35,184 nucleotides of DNA from a virus: positions 1 through 35,184 of IMG/VR virus record IMGVR_UViG_3300021964_000229. The stretch is one strand, 5' to 3'. Positions 6,117 through 13,138 of the stretch are shown here, one piece after another (position 1 is the first letter of the stretch; the number at the start of each line of letters is the position of its first letter). The notes under the pieces were generated by a model, which saw only the letters and a list, made by a program, of their open reading frames with translations, had not been told where the DNA came from and made no database searches. The translations under genes were made by a program, and so were the position numbers.

Positions 6117-6318
6117 TTTACACGACAATCGCTGAATTTACACGACACTTACACGACAGGGTTGTTTTTATTGGTATTCAAGGGATAAAATCGGTTTTCA
6201 AGACCGATTTCCACATAGTGTGGAAAACAAAAAATCAAGGAATACCGCCAAAAACATGGTTTCTACATAGTAACTAAAAGCAATAAATATGCAATTTTTA
6301 CACGACATTTACACGACA
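6117..6318. repeat. Five TTTACACGACA repeats flanking nested inverted repeats
   Basis: TTTACACGACA occurs at 6117-6127, 6137-6147, 6297-6307 and 6308-6318, plus TTACACGACA at 6149-6158: three on the left, two on the right. Between them an outer inverted repeat GGTATTC/GAATACC (6173-6179, 6240-6246) encloses AAATCGGT/ACCGATTT (6188-6195, 6203-6210) and TTTCCACA-TAG-TGTGGAAA (6208-6226). TGTGGAAAA at 6219-6227 is, reversed, a perfect DnaA-box consensus match. The layout suits integrase arm sites of attP, or an iteron-type origin. Confidence 0.7.
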
Positions 6319-6386
6319 AACTGATATAAATTCCGTCATAATACTTGGAATAAAAATTAATTTATTTCGTTTTCTTAGGAGTATAT

Positions 6387-7616
6387 ATGAAAACACATAG
6401 AGTAAATGTTCGAGGTGAAAAGAAGTATTGTGTTGTGATTAACACAGGTGAGTTTCACCCTAACGGAAGAGCTAAAGAAAAAAAGTTTTATCACACTAGA
6501 AAAAATGTAGCGATTGATAAAGCTAATGAATTTTTAATTAATTTACCAAATCATAAACAAACTGCTTCTACTGTTAAAAGCGGTTTGACTATTAATCATG
6601 TTTACCGCAAATTAGAGGATGACTGGGAAACGAGAATTGCTATGCGTCAAGCAGATCCTTTAGATAATGAAGGCATAGAGCAAAGTTCGGTTGATCGTTT
6701 AAAGGATAATAAAAAAGCTTTATTTACTATTCTTGGTAATGGTGATCATAAAGCAGGTGAAACATTTGTTTTAAAAAATATTACCCATGAATGGTATGAC
6801 CAATTTCTTAAAGATATGTTTAGAGTACATCATTACACTAAATCTAAAGCTAAAAGAGTTCGTGCCATTTTAAATAATCTTTTAGAAAAAGCAGAGGAGT
6901 TAAATTGGTTTGACTCTCCACATCATAAGTTTGCTAAAAAGGTTACTAAGTATAAACCTCGTAATCAAAAAAGAGCAATGACTGACAAAGAAGCTTTATC
7001 GCTTATTGAAGAATTACAATATAATTTTTTATATGGTCATCGTTCAAATCAACATGGTCGTAGCCATGCAGAAACAGGTGTTACAGAAAGTGCTTTCTTA
7101 ATGATGTTGCAATACCCAACAGGGATGCGATGGGGTGAGTCTGCGGCTTTAAATGTAGAGGATTTTGATTGGGATAATTATACCTTAACAATTAATAAAT
7201 CTCGTGATTACAGAACACGAGTTGTTTCTATGACAAAAGCAGGCAAGCTTCGTCAAGAAGATGCAGATGAAGGTGCAAGAATTGTACCTATTGCTCCAAA
7301 GGTAATGAAGGCTTTTACTAAATATATAAAAGCAAAAAATATTACGTCTGGTGAATTATTTACTGTATCGTATGAAAGCACATTAGAGTTATTACAAAAG
7401 ACTTGTGCTAAAGTTGGTATACCTGCCGAGATCGTAGATACAAAAATATTTAGACGTTACATTATTTCTAAGTGGCAGAAGCTAGGAGTTGACTCTAAAA
7501 CCATTGCATTGCGTGTTGGACACAATGATACAGTTACACAAAATGGATATGGTACTTTTGGAGATACTAATGCATTGAAAGATGTAAAAATGCTTCAAAC
7601 TGCAATCTACAATTAA
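6387..7616 (+). CDS. int: Tyrosine-recombinase integrase
   Basis: The 409-residue protein is a phage integrase that catalyses site-specific integration and excision. The catalytic domain contains R248 in PTGMRWGESAALNVEDF, a probable K271 in the beta-hairpin TINKSRDYRT, R356 in KIFRRYIISKW, H379 in LRVGHNDTVT and the nucleophile Y388 in NGYG. The usual His of the HxxR box is replaced by K353, a variation seen in some family members. The N-terminal half has an arm-binding-like start (MKTHRVNVRGEKKYCVVINT) and a core-binding helical domain at about residues 65-190. AGGAG lies just upstream of the ATG. The tRNA and repeat array upstream supply plausible attachment sites. Confidence 0.93.
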   Translation: MKTHRVNVRGEKKYCVVINTGEFHPNGRAKEKKFYHTRKNVAIDKANEFLINLPNHKQTASTVKSGLTINHVYRKLEDDWETRIAMRQADPLDNEGIEQSSVDRLKDNKKALFTILGNGDHKAGETFVLKNITHEWYDQFLKDMFRVHHYTKSKAKRVRAILNNLLEKAEELNWFDSPHHKFAKKVTKYKPRNQKRAMTDKEALSLIEELQYNFLYGHRSNQHGRSHAETGVTESAFLMMLQYPTGMRWGESAALNVEDFDWDNYTLTINKSRDYRTRVVSMTKAGKLRQEDADEGARIVPIAPKVMKAFTKYIKAKNITSGELFTVSYESTLELLQKTCAKVGIPAEIVDTKIFRRYIISKWQKLGVDSKTIALRVGHNDTVTQNGYGTFGDTNALKDVKMLQTAIYN

Positions 7617-7627
7617 CTTATCTTTAT

Positions 7628-7650
7628 GGGGGGTGTAATCACTCACCCCC
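7628..7650. terminator. Hairpin between convergent int and recombination operon
   Basis: GGGGGTG at 7629-7635 pairs with CACCCCC at 7644-7650 around an eight-base loop, in the 76-base gap where the rightward integrase and the leftward operon converge. There is no long T run on either side, so it may be a weak or bidirectional terminator. Confidence 0.6.
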
Positions 7651-7692
7651 TATGCTTAAACCCTCTCTAGACGCAAATTAGAGACAAAAAAT

Positions 7693-8052
7693 TCAATTAC
7701 ATTGATGTAAATTGTGTAATTTCTTAAAATATCTAATTAATGTATCTGCTTGCACAGTTCTTATCTCTTCTTCCACAGGTGCAAGTTTCTTCACCCTAAA
7801 AGTTTTCATTTCATTAGTATAAAAAATTAATATGGCAGGCAGGTTAGATCGTTTTGCTAATTTTTTTATTGCAGTACAATTTTTATACGTTTGACCTTTA
7901 TCGTAAGCGTGTTCAATTAATAACAAAGGCTCATAGCAACTACCTTTATTGCAAACCTCCATTAAATCAACGTCAACTGCTCCCAAGCCATCAATCGTTC
8001 GATGCCACTCGTTAAATGGTGATCCTTGTTGGTAGTAGGTGTATCTAGGCAT
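7693..8052 (-). CDS. Putative nuclease-fold protein (119 aa)
   Basis: The last gene of the leftward operon encodes a 119-residue protein. The pattern is WHRTIDGLGAVDVDLMEVC, a second cysteine in KGSCYEPLLLIEHAYDKGQ, then a helix and a strand (NLPAILIFYT). A DxD followed by a strand ending in IE resembles a group of small phage proteins thought to adopt a PD-(D/E)XK-like fold, although no clean (D/E)XK is present. I treat nuclease activity as a weak inference. The gene overlaps the start-proximal endonuclease VII gene by eight bases, so they are probably co-translated. Confidence 0.65.
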   Translation of the reverse strand: MPRYTYYQQGSPFNEWHRTIDGLGAVDVDLMEVCNKGSCYEPLLLIEHAYDKGQTYKNCTAIKKLAKRSNLPAILIFYTNEMKTFRVKKLAPVEEEIRTVQADTLIRYFKKLHNLHQCN

Positions 8053-8581
8053 TAAGATAACTTATTACTTTTTTTATAACAGTTAGATCGTCATTAAGTA
8101 GTCCAATTGCTGTATTACAATTTGGACAAAGAACACCTCTTACTTGACCAGATTTGTGACAGTGATCGATTGCTAATCCTTTAACAAAATCTTTTTCATT
8201 TCTTCCACAACATTGACAGTTTTTAATTGCGTTTAATTCATCATATTTTTCTGCTGTAATTTTATAAGTAGTCATCATTCTTCTTTTTCTGACTAATTCA
8301 GGAAACTTATGATAAAATTCTTTTCTTTCTTTACTTATCTTTTCTTTGTTTTGTTGATAACGAATACGATCTTTAATTTTTTTATCTTCAACATTTTTTA
8401 GTCTATATTCTTTTTGTTTTTTTAAGTATCTTTCATGCTTTTCTGGATGTTTTTTCCATAGTCTTTGTCTTGATAATTTTGTTTGTTTATTTTCACATAA
8501 ACGACAATCATTTCGTAAATATTCATGGAATCTAAATTCTGTATGAGGATATTCTTTCTTACAAGTTTTGCAAATTTTCAT
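8045..8581 (-). CDS. Recombination endonuclease VII-like HNH nuclease
   Basis: The 178-residue protein has an N-terminal zinc knuckle (C4, C7, C26, C29), a long basic helical region of KKQKEYR type, and a C-terminal HNH/His-Me domain. The C-terminal domain shows CQCCGRNEKDFVKGLAIDHCH, then VRGVLCPNCNTAIGLLNDD, the hallmark of T4 endonuclease VII relatives. These enzymes cut Holliday junctions and other branched DNA before packaging. The gene is in the recombination operon with an exonuclease and an annealing protein. A mobile HNH endonuclease is an alternative, but the lack of interruption of another gene argues for a resident phage function. Confidence 0.85.
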   Translation of the reverse strand: MKICKTCKKEYPHTEFRFHEYLRNDCRLCENKQTKLSRQRLWKKHPEKHERYLKKQKEYRLKNVEDKKIKDRIRYQQNKEKISKERKEFYHKFPELVRKRRMMTTYKITAEKYDELNAIKNCQCCGRNEKDFVKGLAIDHCHKSGQVRGVLCPNCNTAIGLLNDDLTVIKKVISYLNA

Positions 8582-8751
8582 TAATCATCTGAAATATCTC
8601 CATTAATAATGTGCATTCTTTTTTTTAAATTTGTATTTTCTTGTCGTAATTTAAAATTAGTTTCATAAGACTTCTCCAATCTTTCTATTGCAAAGTCTCT
8701 CTCCGTTTTTAATTTTTCTAATTCTTTTTCAAGATCCGTTTTCAGTACCAT
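8581..8751 (-). CDS. 56-residue coiled-coil protein
   Basis: The minus strand from 8751 down to 8581 encodes a highly charged coiled coil (DLEKELEKLKTERDFAIERL followed by EKSYETNFKLRQENTNLKKR). The stop overlaps the endonuclease VII start by one base (TAATG), and the start lies 23 bases inside the previous gene, so it fits the operon with no gap. There is no known family, and no membrane or catalytic feature. It may act as a dimerising adaptor, but the function is unknown. Confidence 0.6.
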   Translation of the reverse strand: MVLKTDLEKELEKLKTERDFAIERLEKSYETNFKLRQENTNLKKRMHIINGDISDD

Positions 8752-8926
8752 CTTTTTTTTGTATCATGTTAATTAACATTAAAATTATGTTGCGTAGTTC
8801 ACTAGACGTTAATAAATCTAGAGCTGCAAATTCATAAATTTTTTCTAAATCTTTTGAGTTAAATGTTTTACCTTCTATTATTTTATTTTTTAATTTGTTG
8901 TCCATAACAGTTAAGGTAGTTTTCAT
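8729..8926 (-). CDS. Small helical protein (65 aa)
   Basis: The ATG at 8926 overlaps the stop of the upstream LexA-like gene as ATGA. The product is helical and mildly acidic, with a leucine-rich middle (KIYEFAALDLLTSSELRNII). An internal ATG (codon 8) is another possible start. No family is recognised. Position and coupling support a real gene of the recombination operon. Confidence 0.6.
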   Translation of the reverse strand: MKTTLTVMDNKLKNKIIEGKTFNSKDLEKIYEFAALDLLTSSELRNIILMLINMIQKKDGTENGS

Positions 8927-9144
8927 TGATGCAGTTTACCTTCGTCAGTTGGTTTCATACTACGATGTGCATATTTAATTCTTTCAATGTATCCTCGTTT
9001 TACTAAGCTGTTACAAATTTGAGCAACACTTGTTTGAGAATTAATTTTTAAACCTTTTTGTATTTCATCATAAGAAGGAGCATAACTTTTATCACTCCAA
9101 AAATTATTTATAAATTTTAAAACTTGTGATTGTTTAGGAGTCAT
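8923..9144 (-). CDS. LexA-type winged-helix DNA-binding protein
   Basis: I start this gene at ATG 9144 because AAGGAGG lies six bases upstream. The 73-residue product begins MTPKQSQVLKFINNFW and continues SYAPSYDEIQKGLKINSQTSVAQICNSLVKRGYI, the wing-helix layout of the LexA N-terminal domain. It has no C-terminal peptidase, so it cannot self-cleave. It may repress or modulate phage or SOS promoters, or act as a stand-alone operator competitor. It lies mid-operon and overlaps a 35-residue gene upstream by 11 bases. Confidence 0.8.
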   Translation of the reverse strand: MTPKQSQVLKFINNFWSDKSYAPSYDEIQKGLKINSQTSVAQICNSLVKRGYIERIKYAHRSMKPTDEGKLHQ

Positions 9145-9241
9145 TCTTATCCTCCTTATTTTCAACTCTTTCAATATTTAATGGATATGTTTCCCATCCA
9201 TATTTTTCTCGCAGAATTTTTTCAATTAAATCCGTATTCAT
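9134..9241 (-). CDS. 35-residue peptide coupled to the LexA-like gene
   Basis: ATG 9241 overlaps the stop of the DUF6378-like gene as ATGA. The frame runs 35 codons (NTDLIEKILREKYGWETYPL and a charged tail) to a stop 11 bases inside the LexA-like gene. The ribosome site of the LexA-like gene lies within it. It could be a leader that couples translation through the operon, or a real helical micro-protein. No family is recognised. Confidence 0.5.
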   Translation of the reverse strand: MNTDLIEKILREKYGWETYPLNIERVENKEDKNDS

Positions 9242-9534
9242 AGATCGCCATTTTCTTTTTTTTGGAGTGCGTTTGTCATGCTTATATATGCGATTGCATC
9301 AACATAATTATCTCTTTTGTAATTTTTCTTTTGTGATGCACGAACAATTTTTACTGTTGCCATGCATAAAGTAACTTGATGTGCAGAAATGGGAGTGCCT
9401 AAAACAACACTCCACACCTTTGCAATATCTTGGTGATTACGAAGAAAATCTCCGTAGTCTAATTTTCTGTCACCGCTAATAAGATCGCTAGCTTCAACCA
9501 TTAAATCAGTAGTTTCTTCGTAATGTCCAGACAT
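9238..9534 (-). CDS. DUF6378-like phage protein
   Basis: The 98-residue protein has the pattern EASDLISGDRKLDYGDFLRN, then IAKVWSVVLGTPISAHQVTL and a C-terminal helix with RDNYVDAIAYISM. This resembles DUF6378, an all-alpha domain common in phage early regions beside recombination or nucleotide-metabolism genes. The conserved Asp and His could suit a MazG-like nucleotide pyrophosphatase fold, but the activity is unknown. Start and stop overlap neighbours (TAATG upstream, ATGA downstream), so it is translated as part of the operon. Confidence 0.75.
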   Translation of the reverse strand: MSGHYEETTDLMVEASDLISGDRKLDYGDFLRNHQDIAKVWSVVLGTPISAHQVTLCMATVKIVRASQKKNYKRDNYVDAIAYISMTNALQKKENGDL

Positions 9535-9749
9535 TAAAGAGCTTCCTCTCTTTTGTCTAAGATTTGCAAGCCAATATATTTATTGCCGTTTTGACTTTCA
9601 TTTTTATATCCTTGAAACTTTACAACTTCCCCTGCTTTTATATCTCGTGGAGAACAAAATGATCCATAGTAATCGTGCTTTTCATCTTCTTTTTTATTAG
9701 GCATAATATTTCCTTTACCTGCCTTTAATGTATAGTTGCTATCGCTCAT
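9534..9749 (-). CDS. Small early protein (71 aa), unknown
   Basis: The protein reads as a compact beta-rich domain after a polar start, with FCSPRDIKAGEVVKFQGYKN and NKYIGLQILD. It may be OB-fold-like, but I cannot assign a family. It lies between the annealing protein and the DUF6378-like gene with four- and one-base overlaps, which supports co-translation. Binding to single-stranded DNA or to the annealing protein is plausible from context only. Confidence 0.6.
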   Translation of the reverse strand: MSDSNYTLKAGKGNIMPNKKEDEKHDYYGSFCSPRDIKAGEVVKFQGYKNESQNGNKYIGLQILDKREEAL

Positions 9750-10492
9750 AACCAGTCATCATCCTTTTCAGTTGGTTTGTTTGTATTGAGTTGCTCTTCT
9801 TTTTTTTTATAAAGACTTTGCAATTCATTACTTGTTACAATTGTGTCTTTATTTTTTGTAAAGACTGCTTGTAATTGTCCTAAGTGCTTTGCTTGTTTAA
9901 TAGATACCTCAACAGAAGAACGATCGTCTTTTTCTGGAGAAAATATATGATTAAGAGGTTTGCTCCCCTGTTGAGTATCTTCACGCACATTATTTAAGCC
10001 ATCAACAGCTTTTCCGTTATGACTTGCGATTTGCATTTCTTCTGCGGATGCAAACTCTCCGCCTTCTAATCCTAATCTTGCAAGTGCTATTCCTAAACTA
10101 CTTGTCATAGCATTTTCTGTTGCACTTGTTTTGTTAACTAGGCTAGAATTCCTAAACTCCTCTGCAATACCAATGGATACCATATTTTTCTTTATCCATA
10201 TTTCAGTAGTAGCAGTAACAGAGGGTGGAAAATATTTTTCTTCCGTTACAATTTTTTCTTTTCCATCAATTATTTTTTTTACTTGTTGTTTATAAACAAT
10301 TTGATCTTTGTATTCGACTTTAGAAATATAACTTGCATCAGTACCAAACCATTTACGAAATATTCTATTACGATCTTTTACAGGTGCATACATCTTGCCA
10401 CCCATTACTTTAACTTTTGAACTATTATCTAATCCAGATAATTCGTTTGTTGCTTCACGCAATCGTTTATTATCTTCTGTTTCAACTGCCAT
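9746..10492 (-). CDS. Putative single-strand annealing recombinase, Erf/Rad52-like
   Basis: The 248-residue protein has a central region TATTEIWIKKNMVSIGIAEE followed by TSATENAMTSSLGIALARLG. This resembles the ATxxA(V/M)xSSLGRALA motif of Erf/Sak-type annealing proteins. The N-terminal half is beta-rich (SKVKVMGGKMYAPVKDRNRI). The tail is charged and ends DDDWL, like an SSB-interacting acidic tip. Such proteins anneal complementary strands resected by a partner exonuclease, and a RecB-like exonuclease gene lies directly upstream, overlapping by 11 bases. The pair is functionally equivalent to lambda Red. DUF1071-type alternatives cannot be excluded. Confidence 0.7.
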   Translation of the reverse strand: MAVETEDNKRLREATNELSGLDNSSKVKVMGGKMYAPVKDRNRIFRKWFGTDASYISKVEYKDQIVYKQQVKKIIDGKEKIVTEEKYFPPSVTATTEIWIKKNMVSIGIAEEFRNSSLVNKTSATENAMTSSLGIALARLGLEGGEFASAEEMQIASHNGKAVDGLNNVREDTQQGSKPLNHIFSPEKDDRSSVEVSIKQAKHLGQLQAVFTKNKDTIVTSNELQSLYKKKEEQLNTNKPTEKDDDWL

Positions 10493-11300
10493 AAAATAAA
10501 TCCTTTGCTCTTTTCAAATGTTCATCACCAATATCCCAAGCAAAATGTGACCAATCTACGTCAACGTATAAGTGTGGATCTTTTTGTGATGCTATGCGTG
10601 ATTTTATTAATAAGCTTCGCACCATTTCATCAAATGCATTTTTATAATTGTAATCTCTAATATCAATTATCTCTGCATCTTTTTCTGTTGCATACACAAT
10701 GTAAGTCGGCAGTTTAGTACACAAATGATAAAAGGAAGCTTGCTTTAAATGGTTACTGTCTGGAGTAGTAGGAGGTTTCATTGCACTATAACCTCTAGTG
10801 CCATCTTTTTTTAATGCTCCTCTACGTCTCCACTTAGTTTTTAATTCAATAACAATGTTATCGTTTTGTAAATCTGTTCTACCAATGATAGGTACTGCAA
10901 CACCTTCTGGTTGCAAATTAACATAATGCTCAAAAACATTTTTTCCGTTTTTTGTAATACCTAATTTTTCATATGCTCGAATAGTATTTTCTAATGTCGG
11001 CATATATGACTCTTTGTCTTGCTTTAATTGTTCTGCATCTTTTTCATCGTAAGGAGAATATAATTTTAATGATTTTGTTATCTCTCCTTTAGTAAAGTAA
11101 TGATCAACTGCATCACCTACAGAGACACCAGAATTCATTTTAGAATTACCTTTAAATTGCCTTCTTTGTTTTTGATCTGAATACCAGTATTTAAAAACCC
11201 ATTGGTCAATTGGCATTGTTCCTTGTGAGGGAGAAAAGTGATCTAATCCTTTTTCTAAAAAATGTGTAGGTATTTCCTTAGATACGTCATGTATGGACAT
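10482..11300 (-). CDS. RecB/lambda-exonuclease-like PD-(D/E)XK exonuclease
   Basis: The 272-residue protein shows the full RecB-type nuclease signature: H67 in VGDAVDHYF, D143 in IIGRTDL, E152-L-K154 in VIELKTKW, and Q187xxxY191 in NHLKQASFYHL. It should degrade one strand of duplex DNA to make 3' overhangs for the annealing protein encoded next. It is the first gene of the leftward operon, with a good promoter 27-54 bases upstream and almost no leader or ribosome site. A Cas4-like reading is less likely because the four cluster-binding cysteines are absent. Confidence 0.85.
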   Translation of the reverse strand: MSIHDVSKEIPTHFLEKGLDHFSPSQGTMPIDQWVFKYWYSDQKQRRQFKGNSKMNSGVSVGDAVDHYFTKGEITKSLKLYSPYDEKDAEQLKQDKESYMPTLENTIRAYEKLGITKNGKNVFEHYVNLQPEGVAVPIIGRTDLQNDNIVIELKTKWRRRGALKKDGTRGYSAMKPPTTPDSNHLKQASFYHLCTKLPTYIVYATEKDAEIIDIRDYNYKNAFDEMVRSLLIKSRIASQKDPHLYVDVDWSHFAWDIGDEHLKRAKDLFYGS

Positions 11301-11326
11301 GTAGTGTAGATAATATGACTAAAGCT

Positions 11327-11360
11327 ATTATAAAAGCATTAAATCTACTGTAAATGTAGA
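11327..11360 (-). promoter_or_regulatory. Leftward early promoter with overlapping operator
   Basis: On the minus strand TTTACA (11349-11354) and TATAAT (11327-11332) are separated by 16 bases. The -35 box is centred in the inverted repeat TCTAC-TGTAAAT-GTAGA (11344-11360). A repressor bound there would block RNA polymerase. The repressor candidate is the gene immediately upstream at 11404-12069. Confidence 0.65.
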
Positions 11361-11403
11361 ATAATAAAATAAGTTATGAATAAATTGTTAGTAATATTTA
11401 AGA

Positions 11404-12069
11404 TTATGAAAGAGAAAGAGGTAAATCGTTTAGATGATAAGAACTAATAAATCTTGCTACTTTAGATAATTCGAGTGTTTTGGAATATGTATCATAAAAA
11501 TTTCTACAAATAAAATGTTTCTCTGATTTTCTAATTACAAAACCTGCATTGTATTCCTCTACATCTTTTGGTTTATATAATCCAACTAATTGATCCTTAA
11601 TTCTAGTTGGATTATACCAAGCAGAATAAAAATTTAAAAAATTATAGTAAACACCTTTAGGATCGTTTTTATCTATAATAATAACTGTTTTTTTATCGTT
11701 CCACCACCAAGCGGCAGTAAAAAAACCGCTTAAAACAGGTCTCTCTTCATCATTTTTATAAAAATTGATTTTATTATCATACACATAACCATTTATTTGT
11801 CTTACAACTTCAACAGATATAAAATCTTCAACTTTGCATTCTAAATATTCTGCATACTTATACAAAACATCTAAACCTATACTTTTTTGTTTTAAATGCC
11901 TGCTTACAGATCGGTAGTCTATACCTAAATATTTTGCCGCATCTTTTTGCGACTTGCCATTAATTTTTTCTCTTTTAAAAATTTCTGCTAATTTGTGCAT
12001 AGGTTTATATTTACTGACAAGTCTCATATTAAAATTATGTTTTTTACACAATAGACATATAATGTTCAT
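11404..12069 (-). CDS. Helix-turn-helix regulator, probable lysogeny repressor
   Basis: The protein has a helix-turn-helix near residues 35-65 (GKSQKDAAKYLGIDYRSVSR, then KYAEYLECKVEDF), as in Cro/CI and XRE proteins. A C-terminal beta-rich domain of about 120 residues follows (VLSGFFTAAWWWNDKKTVII) that I do not recognise; no Ser-Lys peptidase motif is obvious. ATG 12069 gives 221 residues; 12027 and 12000 are alternative starts, none with a clear ribosome site. It is divergent from the early rightward genes and faces the leftward promoter/operator, the classic position of an immunity repressor. Confidence 0.75.
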   Translation of the reverse strand: MNIICLLCKKHNFNMRLVSKYKPMHKLAEIFKREKINGKSQKDAAKYLGIDYRSVSRHLKQKSIGLDVLYKYAEYLECKVEDFISVEVVRQINGYVYDNKINFYKNDEERPVLSGFFTAAWWWNDKKTVIIIDKNDPKGVYYNFLNFYSAWYNPTRIKDQLVGLYKPKDVEEYNAGFVIRKSEKHFICRNFYDTYSKTLELSKVARFISSYHLNDLPLSLS

Positions 12070-12127
12070 ATAATCAACATTAAACTTACATGGTTTTAAA
12101 AATACACACTTATGGTAGAAAATACCT

Positions 12128-12508
12128 GTGGATTATGCAGAGTTAATCAAAAAACACAGTAATAATTGCTATTTTGTGCTTTGGAAAGATCCGCAAGAAG
12201 GTGATGGTCTGTGGAAGTCTAAGTTTGATAGTAAGGCATCAATTAACATTAATGTTGGTTGGATGGAGCGTAATCCTAACGATCCGACAGAATGGGTGCT
12301 GTATTCTAGCAAAGACTCCGATCAAGAAATTCACGAATTTGGGAGTGAAATTTATATCCCAGAAGGGTGCATTATTTACCGAAACCTTATCATACCAAGT
12401 GAGAGAGGAGAACACTTTGAAACCAACACAATTATCAAAACCGAGAAAGATAACCGCACAGGAATTAGCGAAGAAAATTATACAAAACAGGGGAGACCAC
12501 TACGTTAA
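12128..12508 (+). CDS. Early protein of unknown function, GTG start (126 aa)
   Basis: First gene of the rightward early block, 58 bases from the divergent repressor. It begins at GTG 12128 with no strong ribosome site. The first 95 residues read as a normal compact domain (NCYFVLWKDPQEGDGLWKSK, NVGWMERNPNDPTEWVLYSS). The last 30 residues lie over the next gene in another frame and look less protein-like. The real ending may therefore involve a frameshift near 12416, or simply a long overlap. No family is recognised. Confidence 0.6.
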   Translation: MDYAELIKKHSNNCYFVLWKDPQEGDGLWKSKFDSKASININVGWMERNPNDPTEWVLYSSKDSDQEIHEFGSEIYIPEGCIIYRNLIIPSERGEHFETNTIIKTEKDNRTGISEENYTKQGRPLR

Positions 12509-12617
12509 AATTTGCCAAGAGACTAAACACTTTTGGGGTGGTTATTTAAATGATTGTTATGAGTCTGCGGAGATAGAATGCTTGAAAAGTGGAAACTTCT
12601 TAAAAAAATCACATTAA
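12417..12617 (+). CDS. 66-residue early protein, TTG start
   Basis: GAGAGGAG lies six bases before a TTG at 12417, which I take as the start because the earlier part of this frame overlaps a better frame. The product contains SKPRKITAQELAKKIIQNRG and FWGGYLNDCYESAEI, a basic alpha-beta pattern with a plausible fold but no known family. It overlaps the gene before it by 92 bases and the winged-helix gene after it by 40, which is unusually heavy even for this genome. Confidence 0.5.
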   Translation: MKPTQLSKPRKITAQELAKKIIQNRGDHYVKICQETKHFWGGYLNDCYESAEIECLKSGNFLKKSH

Positions 12618-13138
12618 ACGATCTTTTTAGTAAAGCTGACATCAGAGTTGCTTTAATACTATTAGACCACTACAACGATAAAATACAAAAGATTTATCCG
12701 TCAAATAGACGTTTAGTTAAGCTAACAGGCTTATCACTACGCCAAGTACAACTCTCCACCGCTAAATTAGATAGTCACAACTTAATCACAAAGTTTTCCA
12801 AGAATGGTAAAAATCATTATAAAATTACACCAGAGGGTTATCAAAACTATGAACAACCTTACACCTCAACTACGAACAAACCTGCACCTCCTACTAAACC
12901 TATCTCTTTAACTATTAATATAAAGGATACTATTTCTAAGATAGCAAAAAGAAGTAATCCTAATTACCGAGCAGTTATTAGTAATGGATTGACGTACCAT
13001 GAGAATATGGAAAATAAGTTAGTGAAACAAATGCGGTCACGATTATCTATTGATCGTTATAATTCTTGGTTGCTTGTTTATGACAATAAAGAAACAAAAC
13101 AAAAAGCTATCTCCTATGCAAAGGAACTATGCGGATAA
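12578..13138 (+). CDS. Winged-helix protein, putative replication initiator
   Basis: The 186-residue protein has an N-terminal winged-helix domain: KADIRVALILLDHYNDKIQK, then PSNRRLVKLTGLSLRQVQLS and LDSHNLITKFSKNGKNHYKI. The layout is that of HTH_36 / phage replication O-like proteins. A Pro/Thr-rich linker (about residues 95-112) joins a C-terminal helical part rich in NPNYRA and RLSIDRYNSW. GGAGAT precedes the ATG. As the genome has no helicase, primase or polymerase, this is the best candidate to recognise an origin and load host enzymes. A transcription regulator is the alternative. Confidence 0.65.
   Translation: MLEKWKLLKKITLNDLFSKADIRVALILLDHYNDKIQKIYPSNRRLVKLTGLSLRQVQLSTAKLDSHNLITKFSKNGKNHYKITPEGYQNYEQPYTSTTNKPAPPTKPISLTINIKDTISKIAKRSNPNYRAVISNGLTYHENMENKLVKQMRSRLSIDRYNSWLLVYDNKETKQKAISYAKELCG

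Noticed and set aside
6006-6188. A rightward 60-codon frame beginning MAERLNAPVLKTG
   Set aside because: It is the well-known false frame read through a tRNA-Ser gene; the tRNA structure explains the sequence.
6117-6318. CRISPR array
   Set aside because: The five 11-base repeats are too short and unevenly spaced (11, 12, 20 and about 148 bases), and no cas genes are present.
12174-12416. The upstream part of the frame that ends at 12617
   Set aside because: It overlaps a better frame starting at 12128 and has no ribosome site; only the part after TTG 12417 looks real.
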